Assembly (NCBI GenBank): GCA_003427395.1
Contig: BFEA01000141.1
Coordinates: 2,668,969-2,699,170 of the forward strand
Reading direction: 5' to 3'
Length of the DNA stretch: 30,202 nucleotides
Origin: Chara braunii
Lineage: Eukaryota; Streptophyta; Charophyceae; Charales; Characeae
Shown piece after piece: positions 1 through 7,931 of the stretch. The translations under genes and the position numbers were made by a program. Every line of letters begins with the position of its first letter. Positions within the stretch are counted from its first letter, which is position 1. The notes beneath the pieces are model-generated. The model ran no database searches. It worked only from the letters and a program-made list of their open reading frames with translations, and was not told the DNA's origin.

Positions 1-57
1 CCTCCAGCTGCCAGCACTCACTCAAGCGTAATGCCAGCAGCACCAGCCACAAATGAA

Positions 58-82
58 TGCTGGCTGGCTGGCTGCTGGCTTG
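58..82. repeat. Short CTGG simple repeat
   Basis: Several consecutive copies of ctgg form a microsatellite-like tract. No gene is seen around it. Confidence 0.6.
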
Positions 83-141
83 TTTAGCTGGAGGCCGAGG
101 GCAGCTGCTTTGCCCCCAACCAAAACTCGGAGTGAGGCCTG

Positions 142-459
142 GCCCTTGATCTCAGACGAGATCAAGGGCTGAGAAACTTGATGTTCCCCTAGGGGAACCA
201 AGTTCCAGGCCTTGGTAATGCATCTGGCCGCTACCCTCAGCCAAACGCAGCCCCAACTGGCTGTACAGAGCCAGGTAGAGCAGACTGTTGGAATTCAACA
301 GTCTGCTGTCATCTAAGGGTCCAGATGGCTTTCACTGCTGCATCTGGCTCTGCGTCGCGGATAGATTGGCAACTCTTTTTCTCTTTTTTTTTTCTTTTTC
401 TTTTTTCTTTTTTTTTTATGAGGGGGCAGCTCGTTTTCAAAACGAGAAGCCTCCCCCTC
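142..459. repeat. Cluster of six perfect inverted repeats
   Basis: Six hairpins follow one another with almost no gap. Arms are 142-153/158-169 (12 bp, 4-nt loop); 183-198 (16-base perfect palindrome, with an outer 6-bp stem 175-180/199-204); 257-262/269-274 (6 bp); 279-290/296-307 (12 bp, 5-nt loop); 321-327/341-347 (7 bp); and 430-437/439-446 (8 bp) nested in 420-426/453-459 (7 bp). The arm sequences are unrelated to one another, so this is not a simple tandem repeat. A T-rich tract lies at about 374-418. No convincing coding sequence overlaps; the short ORFs here are driven by the T-run. Confidence 0.7.
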
Positions 460-579
460 TGTGTCATTTCACAGAGTCGAACTAGAGTCGAGCTCAGCAG
501 GGTCTACTTCTCCCCTTGCCCCGCGCGCCCGTACCCGGACGCAAACTGCGCTAGGTTCGGGCGCGTCGTGAGTGCTGCA

Positions 580-603
580 GCCCGTTCCTTAAAACGAACG
601 GGC
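580..603. repeat. CCCGTTC hairpin, copy 1
   Basis: Arms gcccgttc (580-587) and gaacgggc (596-603) pair perfectly over 8 bp around the loop cttaaaac. It is the first of three related hairpins in this region (the others are at 765-788 and 1040-1064). Confidence 0.7.
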
Positions 604-639
604 GCAACAGCTACGGCCCGACCAAGTAAGGGAGGGGGA

Positions 640-745
640 AGTATTTCGCAGAAAAAGAAAGTACAAAATCTAAAAAGAATTTAACAATAACAAAAAAACA
701 AAACAAAAAAACAACAAAAAGAAAACGAAAAGAAAGGAAAAGGAC
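640..745. repeat. A-rich low-complexity tract
   Basis: The stretch is dominated by A runs interrupted by single C, G or T. It follows the first CCCGTTC hairpin and precedes the second. A similar A-rich tract follows the third hairpin at about 1076-1188. No coding potential is seen. Confidence 0.6.
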
Positions 746-764
746 TTACCTCAAGTGGCCTGCA

Positions 765-788
765 GTCCGTTCACTGAAACGAACGGGT
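765..788. repeat. CCCGTTC hairpin, copy 2
   Basis: The core arms ccgttc (767-772) and gaacgg (781-786) pair perfectly. The two outer positions pair as T-G and G-T wobbles when read as RNA. The loop is actgaaac. Confidence 0.6.
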
Positions 789-960
789 GCTTAGGCCTCG
801 AACCACACAGGAGGGGGGGGGGACGTCTGTGGCAGTGCATGTTTCCATGTTCTAGCGGTAGATTCATTCGATTTTGCTCATCCTGTAGATGGCAGTGGCG
901 AGGGGGCCCGACGCGCCCGAACACAACCGCATTTTTGCAGCTGATTCACTCGGGTTGGCC

Positions 961-1013
961 GACTGTCGAGGTTCAGCCTCCTGATGAGTCGGTGGAAGTC
1001 CGACGAAACAGTC
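961..1013 (+). ncRNA. Type III hammerhead self-cleaving ribozyme
   Basis: All conserved core elements are present in order. Stem III is gactgt (961-966) with acagtc (1008-1013), a perfect 6 bp that includes the A15.1-U16.1 pair. The cleavage triplet is GTC (965-967), with predicted cleavage after C967. Stem I is gagg/cctc (968-971/977-980) with loop ttcag. The CTGATGA core is at 981-987. Stem II is gtcgg/ccgac (988-992/1000-1004) with loop tggaagt. The GAA of the core is at 1005-1007, followed by A15.1 at 1008. Loops I and II are free for the tertiary contact known in natural hammerheads. The open helix is stem III, hence type III. In plants this type occurs in retrozymes, small non-autonomous LTR-like elements; the sequence does not show whether this copy belongs to one. 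No second copy was found in the window. Confidence 0.9.
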
Positions 1014-1039
1014 TGGCGAGGTCGCCTTTTCGAATGACA

Positions 1040-1064
1040 GCCCGTTCGTCAAAAACGAACGGGC
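1040..1064. repeat. CCCGTTC hairpin, copy 3
   Basis: A perfect 10-bp stem is formed by gcccgttcgt (1040-1049) and acgaacgggc (1055-1064) around the loop caaaa. It begins 26 bases downstream of the hammerhead. Confidence 0.7.
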
Positions 1065-1075
1065 GCTTTCTTACC

Positions 1076-1188
1076 TAAAAAAATAGAAAACAATGAAATC
1101 TAAAAAGTAGTCTAACTAGGAAAAAATCTATGATAAATCTAGGGAAAAAAAAATCTAAGAAGATCTAAAAAAATAAAAATAAAAATGC
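1076..1188. repeat. A-rich low-complexity tract
   Basis: A-dominated sequence with repeated aatctaaaaa-like words, resembling the tract at 640-745. No gene is seen. Confidence 0.55.
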
Positions 1189-1297
1189 TTACCTCTCTAT
1201 CAAACGGCTGTCCGTTTCCCAAGGTCGCTGTCACGTTTACTGGGGGACTGGAGTGCCCCAGGCACTTCTCAGTGCGCCATGTGGCGCTCCGTTCTTC

Positions 1298-1435
1298 CTT
1301 TTTTTTTTTTTTTTTTTTTCTTCTTCCTGTTGGCCGAAGCCAACGGGCACGTCAAATCTCGTGGCTTTTCAGCCACGAACAGCCAACCGCCAACTGTTGA
1401 AATACAGGCCCAAGTTCGATCCCTACCGGGATCGA
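1298..1435. repeat. T-run followed by three hairpins
   Basis: A T-run (about 1298-1320) is followed by three adjacent inverted repeats: 1326-1334/1339-1347 (9 bp including one wobble, loop cgaa); 1359-1366/1371-1378 (8 bp, loop tttc); and 1416-1423/1428-1435 (8 bp, loop tacc). The last contains gttcgatccc, which resembles a pol III B box, but no tRNA fold surrounds it. Confidence 0.65.
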
Positions 1436-1444
1436 GAGAAAAAG

Positions 1445-1502
1445 AATTTGGCCCATTTCTCGATTTATGCGTGTCATCCTTGCGCAGGGGCCATGCTAAT
1501 CT
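1445..1502 (-). pseudogene. U6 snRNA fragment, 5'-truncated
   Basis: Read on the minus strand, 58 bases match the 3' part of U6 snRNA with a single obvious mismatch at 1452. The match runs from the GATTAGC segment through the internal stem-loop to the segment just before the 3' end. On the + strand the recognisable words include ccatgctaat, tgcgcagggg and cgatttatgc. The 5' stem-loop and the ACAGAGA box are missing: the sequence 5' of GATTAGC on the minus strand is unrelated and contains the N at 1522. U6 functions in the spliceosome core; without ACAGAGA this copy cannot do so. It is probably a retrotransposed or template-switch relic. Confidence 0.88.
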
Positions 1503-1598
1503 CGGCGCGGTTGACTTCAGCNGCGCGATCTCAAGGATTGCACGACCGAAATTGGCCGCGTCTAGCCCCTTGTTACGGGCTGCTCCAAAAGGAGTTGG

Positions 1599-1725
1599 CC
1601 AGTAGGATGCAACTTCTCAGATTCGATCCCGGTATCTGCCGGGTGACAATCATCTACTGTAACCTACTGGGCTAGTTCCTATCACAGCAGTGATAGGAGC
1701 AGCTCTTCTATAAGAGCTAGCCCAG
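1599..1725. other. Structured non-coding segment with three-way junction
   Basis: A 7-bp closing stem (1667-1673/1719-1725) encloses two perfect hairpins, 1677-1685/1690-1698 (9 bp, loop agca) and 1701-1707/1712-1718 (7 bp, 4-nt loop), which gives a three-way junction. An alternative 8-bp pairing, 1599-1606/1663-1670, competes with the closing stem. I recognise no RNA family. Confidence 0.5.
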
Positions 1726-1750
1726 CTGCCACCCCTCGAGTCGGGGCTTA

Positions 1751-1826
1751 ACAGGCCCCGCCTGCCTATGGCCCACAGGCCCTGCTTGCCTGCCCGTGGC
1801 CTCACAGGCCTCGCCTGCTTGTGGCC
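1751..1826. repeat. GC-rich degenerate tandem repeat, about 3 units
   Basis: Units start with acaggcc at 1751, 1775 and 1804 and run through cctgc...tggcc. They are 24 to 29 bases long and clearly related, though imperfect. A 7-bp inverted repeat follows at 1855-1861/1881-1887. The rest of 1827-2124 shows no gene. Confidence 0.6.
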
Positions 1827-2124
1827 TTGCATGCCCGGATGGCCGCGTTGCCTCGACACCGTCCTATCATCCCTCGGACTCGGTGTCAACCCCCGCGGCT
1901 TGGGAAACAAGACCCTTCTTTTTATCCCCCCTGTGTTGCGGCTGTATACCCGACACACCCCTGTTTTTAGCCTTCTTAGGCCCCGAATCACGCAGCTGCT
2001 ACAACTTTTAAGGTAGAATAAGTCTAGCCTTAGTCTTTCTACGACCCCGCACCTTTGCGGCCTTGTCGGGCCCGCGGACGACAGGTCATACCGTCGATAC
2101 CCGCTGTTCCGAGCGAACATCGAT

Positions 2125-2166
2125 GGCGTCACACGTCAATGACGTCACATGTCAACGACGTCAAAC
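2125..2166. promoter_or_regulatory. 16-bp tandem repeat with TGACGTCA-type motifs
   Basis: Units are 2125-2140, 2141-2156 and a partial 2157-2166, all built on gacgtcacatgtcaac-like sequence. The palindrome tgacgtca lies at 2140-2147, and cgacgtca at 2156-2163. TGACG/ACGT cores are known binding sites of bZIP factors. The repeat sits just upstream of the chromovirus gag remnant, where an LTR promoter or leader could be expected. A regulatory role is inferred. Confidence 0.4.
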
Positions 2167-2254
2167 TTTAGGTTTCTCGGTTATAGGGTTGGTCTGAATA
2201 ACTTTTGGCAACGTCAATCTCATCAAGTCTTTCAATCCAAGAAAGGGTCGGACA

Positions 2255-2797
2255 GTGTCTGACCTTGAAAATCTCGGACAGAAACCCTTACAGGCGTTTC
2301 TGTCCCGACACCGGCTCAAGGTTCAGGAACCTTCTAATGGAAGGAGGAGGCCCTCTTCCAGGGGACAGTGTAGGAAGAAGGGCGCTCTGTTGGCTGCTGA
2401 TACAGGATCTGATTCTGATGCATCTCAGCGTGGTAGTCCTCCATATGAGACTGCATCAGTATCAGCAGTTGAGCGAGCCGTTTTTCTTGCACTGGCTGAG
2501 AACCTTGCTGCCATGTTCAGAGGGAAGATGGGGAACAGCAGCAGCAAGAGCTCAACCAGCCAAAAGGGGAAAGGGAACGGACGCGCCACTTCCCCTCAGG
2601 CCCAGAGACCTAATTTACCACGAGACGTCCATTGGCCAGTCAACCCCATGGATCCTTCCTCCCTTACCTGGACAACGCTCAAGATCTAGGAGGGGCAGTG
2701 GTAGAGGAGGAAGGACCGTGTGGTTTGTTTTCGCTGCGAGGGGGACCACTTTTTGAAAGACTGTCCCCATATGCCTCGCAAACCTGGTTCTAGTTAA
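2255..2797 (+). pseudogene. Chromovirus gag remnant with CCHC zinc knuckle
   Basis: Gag would form the virus-like particle and bind element RNA. The frame from 2255 encodes a charged, Ser-rich stretch with a short hydrophobic helix (ERAVFLALAENLAAMF) and ends at TAG 2687-2689, with a second TAG at 2702. The same frame then reads CFRCEGDHFLKDCP at 2726-2767, a zinc knuckle that stops at TAA 2795. The spacing is C-x2-C-x3-H-x4-C, one residue short of the usual C-x2-C-x4-H-x4-C, so the knuckle itself is probably damaged. An overlapping open frame from 2205 has no gag character. The remnant is far shorter than an ordinary chromovirus gag, and most of the capsid domain is not recognisable. Confidence 0.65.
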
Positions 2798-2828
2798 AAA
2801 AACTAGACCAGCAGGATCCTTTACTTAC

Positions 2829-3345
2829 ATGGACCCCGACCTAGATGAGACGTGGCAGGAAGATGACTATCAGAGTTTTACTAATCTTTTCCTGTTTTTG
2901 CAGGAAAAGAAGAAGCATAAATCAGACCTCATCTTGCTGCGACCTTCCATCCTGGGGGCCAAGATCAAAGGCCTATTAGACTGTGGGGCTACGCGGAACT
3001 TCATCTCTCCCAAGGCGGTCAGAAAGATGCACTTGGATGGGAGATTGGTGAAGTTGTAGCAGCCACTGGAAGTCCGTATTGGGGACTCTTCCACAGTCCG
3101 GATTACTACTGCTATCAAGAACCTACCGGTTATCTTTGACAAGCAGGAGAAGGTCAGGCAGCGCCTGAACTTCTATGTTTTCCCTAACGTGCCTTTTGAT
3201 CTTGTCTTCTCTATGCAGTGGCTTGAGCCCACTAACCCTAGGATCGACTGGCAGATCCCTAGGGTTGAGCTCCCTGACTGTAGAGGGGACTATCAGCCTT
3301 GTGTGTTAGCTGATGAGTACCACCCAGTCAGCAGTTGCTATTGTT
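2829..3345 (+). pseudogene. Retropepsin-like protease segment, interrupted by TAG
   Basis: The aspartic protease would process the element's polyprotein. The frame from 2829 contains LLDCGATRNFIS, matching the retropepsin-like active-site motif with Cys in the middle (DCG rather than DSG or DTG). TAG at 3057-3059 interrupts the frame, and clear protease sequence continues in the same frame beyond it: the second half (FPNVPFDLVFSMQWLEPTNP, about 3174-3233) matches the usual hydrophobic-hydrophobic-G-x-x-W-L-x-x-x-N-P region, with S-M-Q where G-M-D is common. Near 3345 coding shifts to the next frame. The start at 2829 is simply the first ATG after the gag stop and may not be a real start. Confidence 0.75.
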
Positions 3346-3348
3346 TGA

Positions 3349-4941
3349 GGACACAAGTTTTTCCAGCTCTGTCGCCAGACTGCCCACACACGTCTGTTTG
3401 TCGCATATGTGAAACAGACTGGTGTGGATGTTGCTCCTTGTCCCTCACCGATTCAACAGGTTTTGGACCGGTTCCCAAGCCTGATGCAAGAGCCGACTGG
3501 ACTTGTCCGCCGGCAGACCCAGCACAGGATTGAGCTCCTGCCAGGTGCGGTCCCTCCTAAGGGTCGTATCTACAGGATGTCCCCTGCTGAACTCGATGAG
3601 CTCAGGAGACGGCTTGAGACCCTGACCAGCAACGGTTGGATCAGACCGAGCACTTCTGAATTTGGGGCTCCAGTTCTCTTTGTTCCAAAGGGAAATGGAG
3701 AAATCAGAATGTGCAAAGACTATCGAGGTCTCAACAAAATCACTAGGAAGTCGACAGAGTCCCTTCCTAGGATTGATGATTTGTTGGACATGGTGCAGGG
3801 TTGCACAATTTTCAGCAAGATCGATCTCAAATCTGGCTACCACCAGATTGAGATCGTTGAAGGCGATGTTCATAGGACTGCCTTCAAGACCAGATACGGT
3901 ATTTATGAGTATCTGGTCATGCCTTTCGGTCTTTGCAATGCCCCTGGCACATTCCTGACAGAGATGCATTGCATACTCAGGCCTTACCTGGATAGATTTG
4001 TAGTTGTGTACCTAGATGACATCCTCGTATTCAGTCGATCTATCGAGGAGCATGTGCAACATCTGTCTCTAGTTCTCCAGGCACTACATGATGCCCAGTA
4101 TAAGATCAACAGGGAAAAGTTCTCCTTTGGACTGACTTCTGTGACTTATCTGGGATATGTGATCTCTGGGGAAGGGCTAGCTCTTGAAGCAACTAAGGTT
4201 GCTGCGATTCAGGACTGGCCACAGCCTACCACAGTGCATGATGTCCGGTCATTTTTGGGTCTTGCCTCCTATTACAGAAAGTTCGTCATGAACTTTTCTG
4301 CTATTGCTGCACCCCTAACTGACCTCACAAAGAAAGACACTCACTTTCTTTGGTCATCAGACTGTCAGCAGGCTTTTACACGCCTCAAGGAGGCCTTGAT
4401 GCGTGCACCTGTTCTGAAGTTACCTGACCCTACCCTGCCCTTCGTACTAGCTACTGATGCTAGCCAATATGGGGTTGGGGCAGTACTTCAGCACGACAGT
4501 GGGCATGGTCTGCAGCCTGTTGAGTATATGAGTAAGAAGATCAAAGTGAAGAAGCTGCAGGATTCTACATACCAGAAAGAGTTGTATGCTCTAGTGTCAG
4601 CGCTCAAGCATTGGAAGCATTTCCTCATGGGTAGGCACTTCAAGATCTACTCAGGTCACTCCACCTTACAGTGGATGAAGACCCAAGGGGAACTGAACGA
4701 CAAGCTTGCTCGCTATATTCATTTCATTGATCTCTTTGACTTTGAACCGAAACACAAGAAGGGCTGCTACAATCGTGTAGCAGACGCCCTTTCTCGTTGG
4801 CCTGACGCTCTCTATCTGATCTCCTCTACTCATACTTTTGGGGAGAGCACCCGTCATACCATTGCCCAGTTCTTGCCAGAGGACCCGATCTTCGGCCCTA
4901 TAGTCAGGAATTTGCAAACTGATCCGGCATCTGAACCATGA
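3349..4941 (+). pseudogene. Reverse transcriptase / RNase H of chromovirus
   Basis: This part copies element RNA into DNA and degrades the RNA strand. The open frame runs from just after a TGA at 3346 to TGA 4939-4941. Residues below count from GTG at 3409. RT shows the PVLFVPKGNGEIRMCKDYRGLN fingers region in two adjoining parts, the palm motif LVMPFGLCNAPGTF, and the catalytic YLDD at residues 201-204 (4009-4020). RNase H keeps D350 (ATDAS), E391 (QKELYAL) and D459 (VADALSR). The third catalytic Asp of the usual YSDH motif is Gly at residue 416 (codon 4654-4656), so RNase H is predicted to be inactive. The in-frame TGA separates it from integrase, which continues in the same frame. The RT fold otherwise looks well preserved, which suggests fairly recent decay. 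Confidence 0.93.
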
Positions 4942-5715
4942 TATTTACTGGTTTCAGGCCTGTTGTACACCTGCAGCAGAGGAGAGGAGCGTTTGTGCAT
5001 TCCCCAGGACCGCCACCTGAGAACACTCATAATGTCTGAGTGTTATGATGGTCACGGCCACTTTGGGGCCTTAAAATCGTTGGCAGCCCTGTCGCAGCGA
5101 TTCTTCTGGCCAGAGATGAGGACTGATCTGATGCACTATGTCTGTGAGTTATGCCAAAGGAATAAGGTTGTACGTCGACCTCCCCTTGGCCTATTGCACC
5201 CACTTCCCATCCGTGATGCACCTGCACAGTCAGTGTCTATTGATTTCACTAACCTGCGGAGGACTACTCCTCGCGGTATGCATCAGGTCATGGTATTTGC
5301 GGGCAGGTTTTCTAAATATGCAGAGTTCATTCCACTGCCAAAGGAAGCCAGAGTCCCGGCCGTCCAGACAACCTTTGCTGACTGGTGGGTTACACACCAT
5401 GGGCCACCCACCTCTATCGTCAGCGACCGAGATCCACGCTTTCGCAGCAATGAATGGCAGTCCTACTGCGAGGACTACCTTCATTCCAGACTGGACATGA
5501 CCTCTGGTCGCCATCCTGAAGCCAATGGGCAGGCTGAAGTGATGAACCAGATTCTCTTCCAGTTGCTGCGTCCGGTGATCAGCCCTGATCAGCAGGACTG
5601 GGATCTCCACTTAGGACAGGCACAGCTAGTGTACAACACGTCTGCACACTCCTCCACAGGGTTCACCCCTTATCGGCTGCACTGGGGACGTGAACCACGG
5701 CAGCCTCATCGATAA
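4942..5715 (+). pseudogene. Integrase zinc-binding and catalytic core
   Basis: Integrase inserts the cDNA into the host genome. The frame continues directly from RT after the TGA at 4939; an ATG-like start appears at 4963 only by chance. Residues below count from 4963. The zinc-binding domain has C61-x2-C64 (CELCQRNK) and H33 (GHFG), but the first His of the HHCC set appears to be Tyr28 (SECYDGHGHFG). The catalytic triad is intact: D94 (SIDF, codon 5242), D155 (SDRDPRF, codon 5425) and E192 (GQAEVMNQ, codon 5536), a D-x60-D-x36-E arrangement. The frame ends at TAA 5713-5715; coding resumes one frame over, so a small indel lies near 5700. Confidence 0.92.
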
Positions 5716-6355
5716 GGCTACCTCTAGACTTAAGCCTGGGACTGCAGCGTTCACCAAGCAGTACGAGAGGGATATCGAACATGCCAGAGTTAACCTACTC
5801 AAAGCCCAAAAGGCTATGATTCAGCAGGCTAACAAGCATCGTCGACCATCCCCCATTCGCGTTGGTGACTGGGTCTGGGTACTCAGTTTTGAGCTATCGA
5901 GAGAGGAGGCCATTTCGCCCAAGCTGTTGCCGCGTTACATGGGTCCATGGCAGGTTTTGGATACAGTGGGAGCTGACCCTTTCGGGCCATCTTATCACGT
6001 GGACGTCCCACTGCATCTACAAACCTACCCTGTCTTCCATGGATCTAAGCTGCTGCATTTTACCCCAACTGATGCATTTCCAGACAGGCCTCCTCGGTTT
6101 GGTCCCCCTATCCCTGGGAAGGGGTATGAGGTGGAATCAATTGAGGATGAGTATGGTACAGGCCCGGATAAGGAGTACCTTGTGAAGTTTCTTTACCAGC
6201 CCCATACTGAGGACCGCTGGTTCACTCGCAAGGAACTTCTGAAAACAGCAAAGTCTGTTGTCCTCAAATATGAGGCTGCGCAGAAAGGGATTATCCCTCG
6301 ACGCTCTGCACGCCTACGCCCCTACCTCGGAGGTCCTCGCTCCGGGGGAGGGTAG
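5690..6355 (+). pseudogene. Integrase C-terminal GPY/F module and chromodomain
   Basis: This is the C-terminal part of chromovirus integrase, separated from the catalytic core by a frameshift near 5700. Residues count from GTG at 5690, which is only the ORF edge. A DNA-binding module with RVGDWVWV (about 57-64) and LPRYMGPWQVLD (80-91) corresponds to the GPY/F region. The segment 146-196 is a chromodomain: YEVESIEDEY, then KEYLVKF and a region ending KYEAAQKG. Chromodomains of this class direct integration to chromatin bearing particular histone marks. The aromatic cage is partly changed (KF replaces the more usual KW). The C-terminus is Arg- and Gly-rich and ends at TAG 6353-6355. Confidence 0.9.
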
Positions 6356-7470
6356 GTCTGCAATAACTTGCTGGTTCCGAGTTGCCTGTATCCTCTCTCT
6401 GACGAGGCTGTACCATAGGTAGGGACAAACTCGGAAGTTTGTTTGGCTGAGGGCTAACCGAGAGACATACCTGTAAGGAAAATTCATGAGGGACATATTT
6501 CTAAATATAGGAAATATGGGCTCAGTACTAACTCGAATTTCCTACAGCTGCCCTAACTGCAAATAGCAGACCCGGGCTACCCCTAGGACATACAGGCCCA
6601 ATGGGCCTACGCTGATAAACGGTCCTATAGCCTATAGCCGGGTAGGGAGAGGCCCTAAGGGCCGAAACAGAAACGGTACCGGTCGGTCAGTCAATCCGGT
6701 CTAGGTCAAGTCTAGGCTAGGGTAGAGTATAGATAGGTTGAGAGGATCGATCTAGGGCTTTTGGCAGTTGACACTTCGTGGTGGAAGCTGCTGCGCACGC
6801 GGCATCAGGTCGTGGTGACTGATATATGCGTGGGAGATGGCGGACATATCCAGACCTTCGGAGCGCTGACCAGACTAGGGCCAACGCTGTCCGCTCTGAC
6901 TCTCTGGGAGTCAAAGCGGTCTAGGCTATTAGAGGTCTGATGCGTGGGAGCACGTGGTGCACTGCTGACCCTCCTCAGGAGTAGGGTCCCACTGGCGATG
7001 CAGCCATAGCTGCATCTTCTTAGAGATTATCATCGTCTGGACTTCATCTTCATCAGAGACCGTTGGTGCTGAGTTTCTTCCCCATCATCTGAGTGGCGAT
7101 TGGCTCTGGGAGCCTGTTTCATTTTGGTGCAGGCCAATGAGTTGGATGTCAGGGTGGCGTTGGGTGTTACCTGGGGTTCTGGTGCGATTTTTTAGCTGTT
7201 CGGTGTGTGTGGGGCTGAGGCGCTACCCCTCTCAGGGTAGCGCAACAGGTTTCTGAGGTTATTCAGTGAAAACGACGCTCCGAGTTTAATAAACAGTTGT
7301 AAGACTGTGTTCAAGTTGTCACCTCTTCATTGATTTCTGGCTGTGATCTCTCGGTTGTCTTCTATGAATGATTGTTGGGACTTCTGTGGAGAGAATCCAC
7401 TATGTTGTGTATGCTGTCACTTCGCTCTTCTGAGTCTTCCGCTGCGTTCCTTTTGTTGGGCGGTGTGACA
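6356..7470 (+). other. Chromovirus 3' non-coding region, possible 3' LTR
   Basis: No credible ORF occurs here. A purine-rich run (about 6340-6357) directly precedes it and may be the polypurine tract. A poly(A) signal aataaa lies at 7288-7293. Inverted repeats are 6967-6972/6983-6988, 6997-7004/7009-7016 (gatgcagc/gctgcatc) and 7220-7228/7235-7243 (gcgctaccc/gggtagcgc). I could not find a matching copy upstream of gag, so calling this an LTR is only inference. Confidence 0.4.
7288..7293 (+). terminator. Candidate poly(A) signal AATAAA
   Basis: A canonical aataaa lies downstream of the chromovirus coding region and is followed by GT- and T-rich sequence, as expected for a polyadenylation region. 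Its use is inferred. Confidence 0.35.
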
Positions 7471-7753
7471 CTCCACTACCTCTCCCCTTCCTTCTTTGCA
7501 TGTATGGGCGTGTACGGGAGTTCCTGTGAGTGAGCGTTGTTAAAATTTCAACGGACAATCATGTTCATAACAACTGTAGGGTTACTGCTGCTACAACAGC
7601 CATAGCCAGGGGTACGAGGTGGCCAGGAGGAAGAAGAAGACTCCTGCATACTTCGTTGAACACTCGTTTTTGGTTGCTCGGGGTTGTTGTAAACACGGTT
7701 ATGATTCTTGGGAACAAGTACTCTGATTGATTGGAGGAGGACGAGGGATTGCA

Positions 7754-7931
7754 GAATTGAAATTCGTTTTTCAATTCTTTGTGTACTTCAAGCTTCTGTT
7801 GTGCATATCTTCTTTTCGGTTTTGAGTGGATTTGCCTCCTTCGAATTGAAATTTGTTTTTCAATTCTTTGTGTACTTCGAGCTTCTGCTGTGCATATCTT
7901 CTTTTCGGTTTTGTGTGGATTTGCCTCCTTT
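7754..7931. repeat. 89-bp tandem duplication containing an inverted repeat
   Basis: Two head-to-tail units (7754-7842 and 7843-7931) differ at about five positions. Each begins with gaattgaaa and, after 6 bases, tttcaattc, a perfect 9-bp inverted repeat. The differences are in the loop and the distal part; the arms are unchanged. Confidence 0.85.

Larger units (their letters stand above)
2125..7470 (+). mobile_element. Degenerate Ty3/gypsy chromovirus
   Basis: Gag zinc knuckle, protease, RT, RNase H, integrase and chromodomain occur in the standard Ty3/gypsy order on the + strand. Reading is interrupted by stops (2687, 2702, 3057 and 4939) and by frame changes between gag and protease, near 3345 and near 5700, so no full polyprotein can be made. 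I could not identify a 5' LTR, PBS or matching 3' LTR. The outer limits given here are estimates: the left is the regulatory repeat, and the right is the last sequence with UTR-like character (a poly(A) signal lies at 7288). A purine-rich run just before 6355 may be the polypurine tract. The chromodomain places the element among chromoviruses. Confidence 0.85.

Noticed and set aside
288-485. ORFs with poly-Phe or poly-Ser stretches near the T-runs (288-684, 1185-1675)
   Set aside because: They exist because of homopolymer tracts, overlap each other in several frames and carry no domain.
729-1200. Minus-strand introns suggested by repeated cttacct (ggtaag on the other strand)
   Set aside because: Several donor-like words occur, but no coding exon or consistent acceptor was found between them. 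The A-rich tracts make such words common.
1411-1640. tRNA or tRNA-derived SINE from gttcgatccc and attcgatccc
   Set aside because: Only B-box-like words are present. The T-stem does not pair and no A box or acceptor stem is seen.
3309-3330. CTGATGAG in the chromovirus as a ribozyme core
   Set aside because: It lies in protease coding sequence with no stem II or GAAA at the right distance.
7316-7470. 3' LTR of the chromovirus ending in tgtgaca
   Set aside because: No matching TG-start or duplicate upstream of gag could be found.
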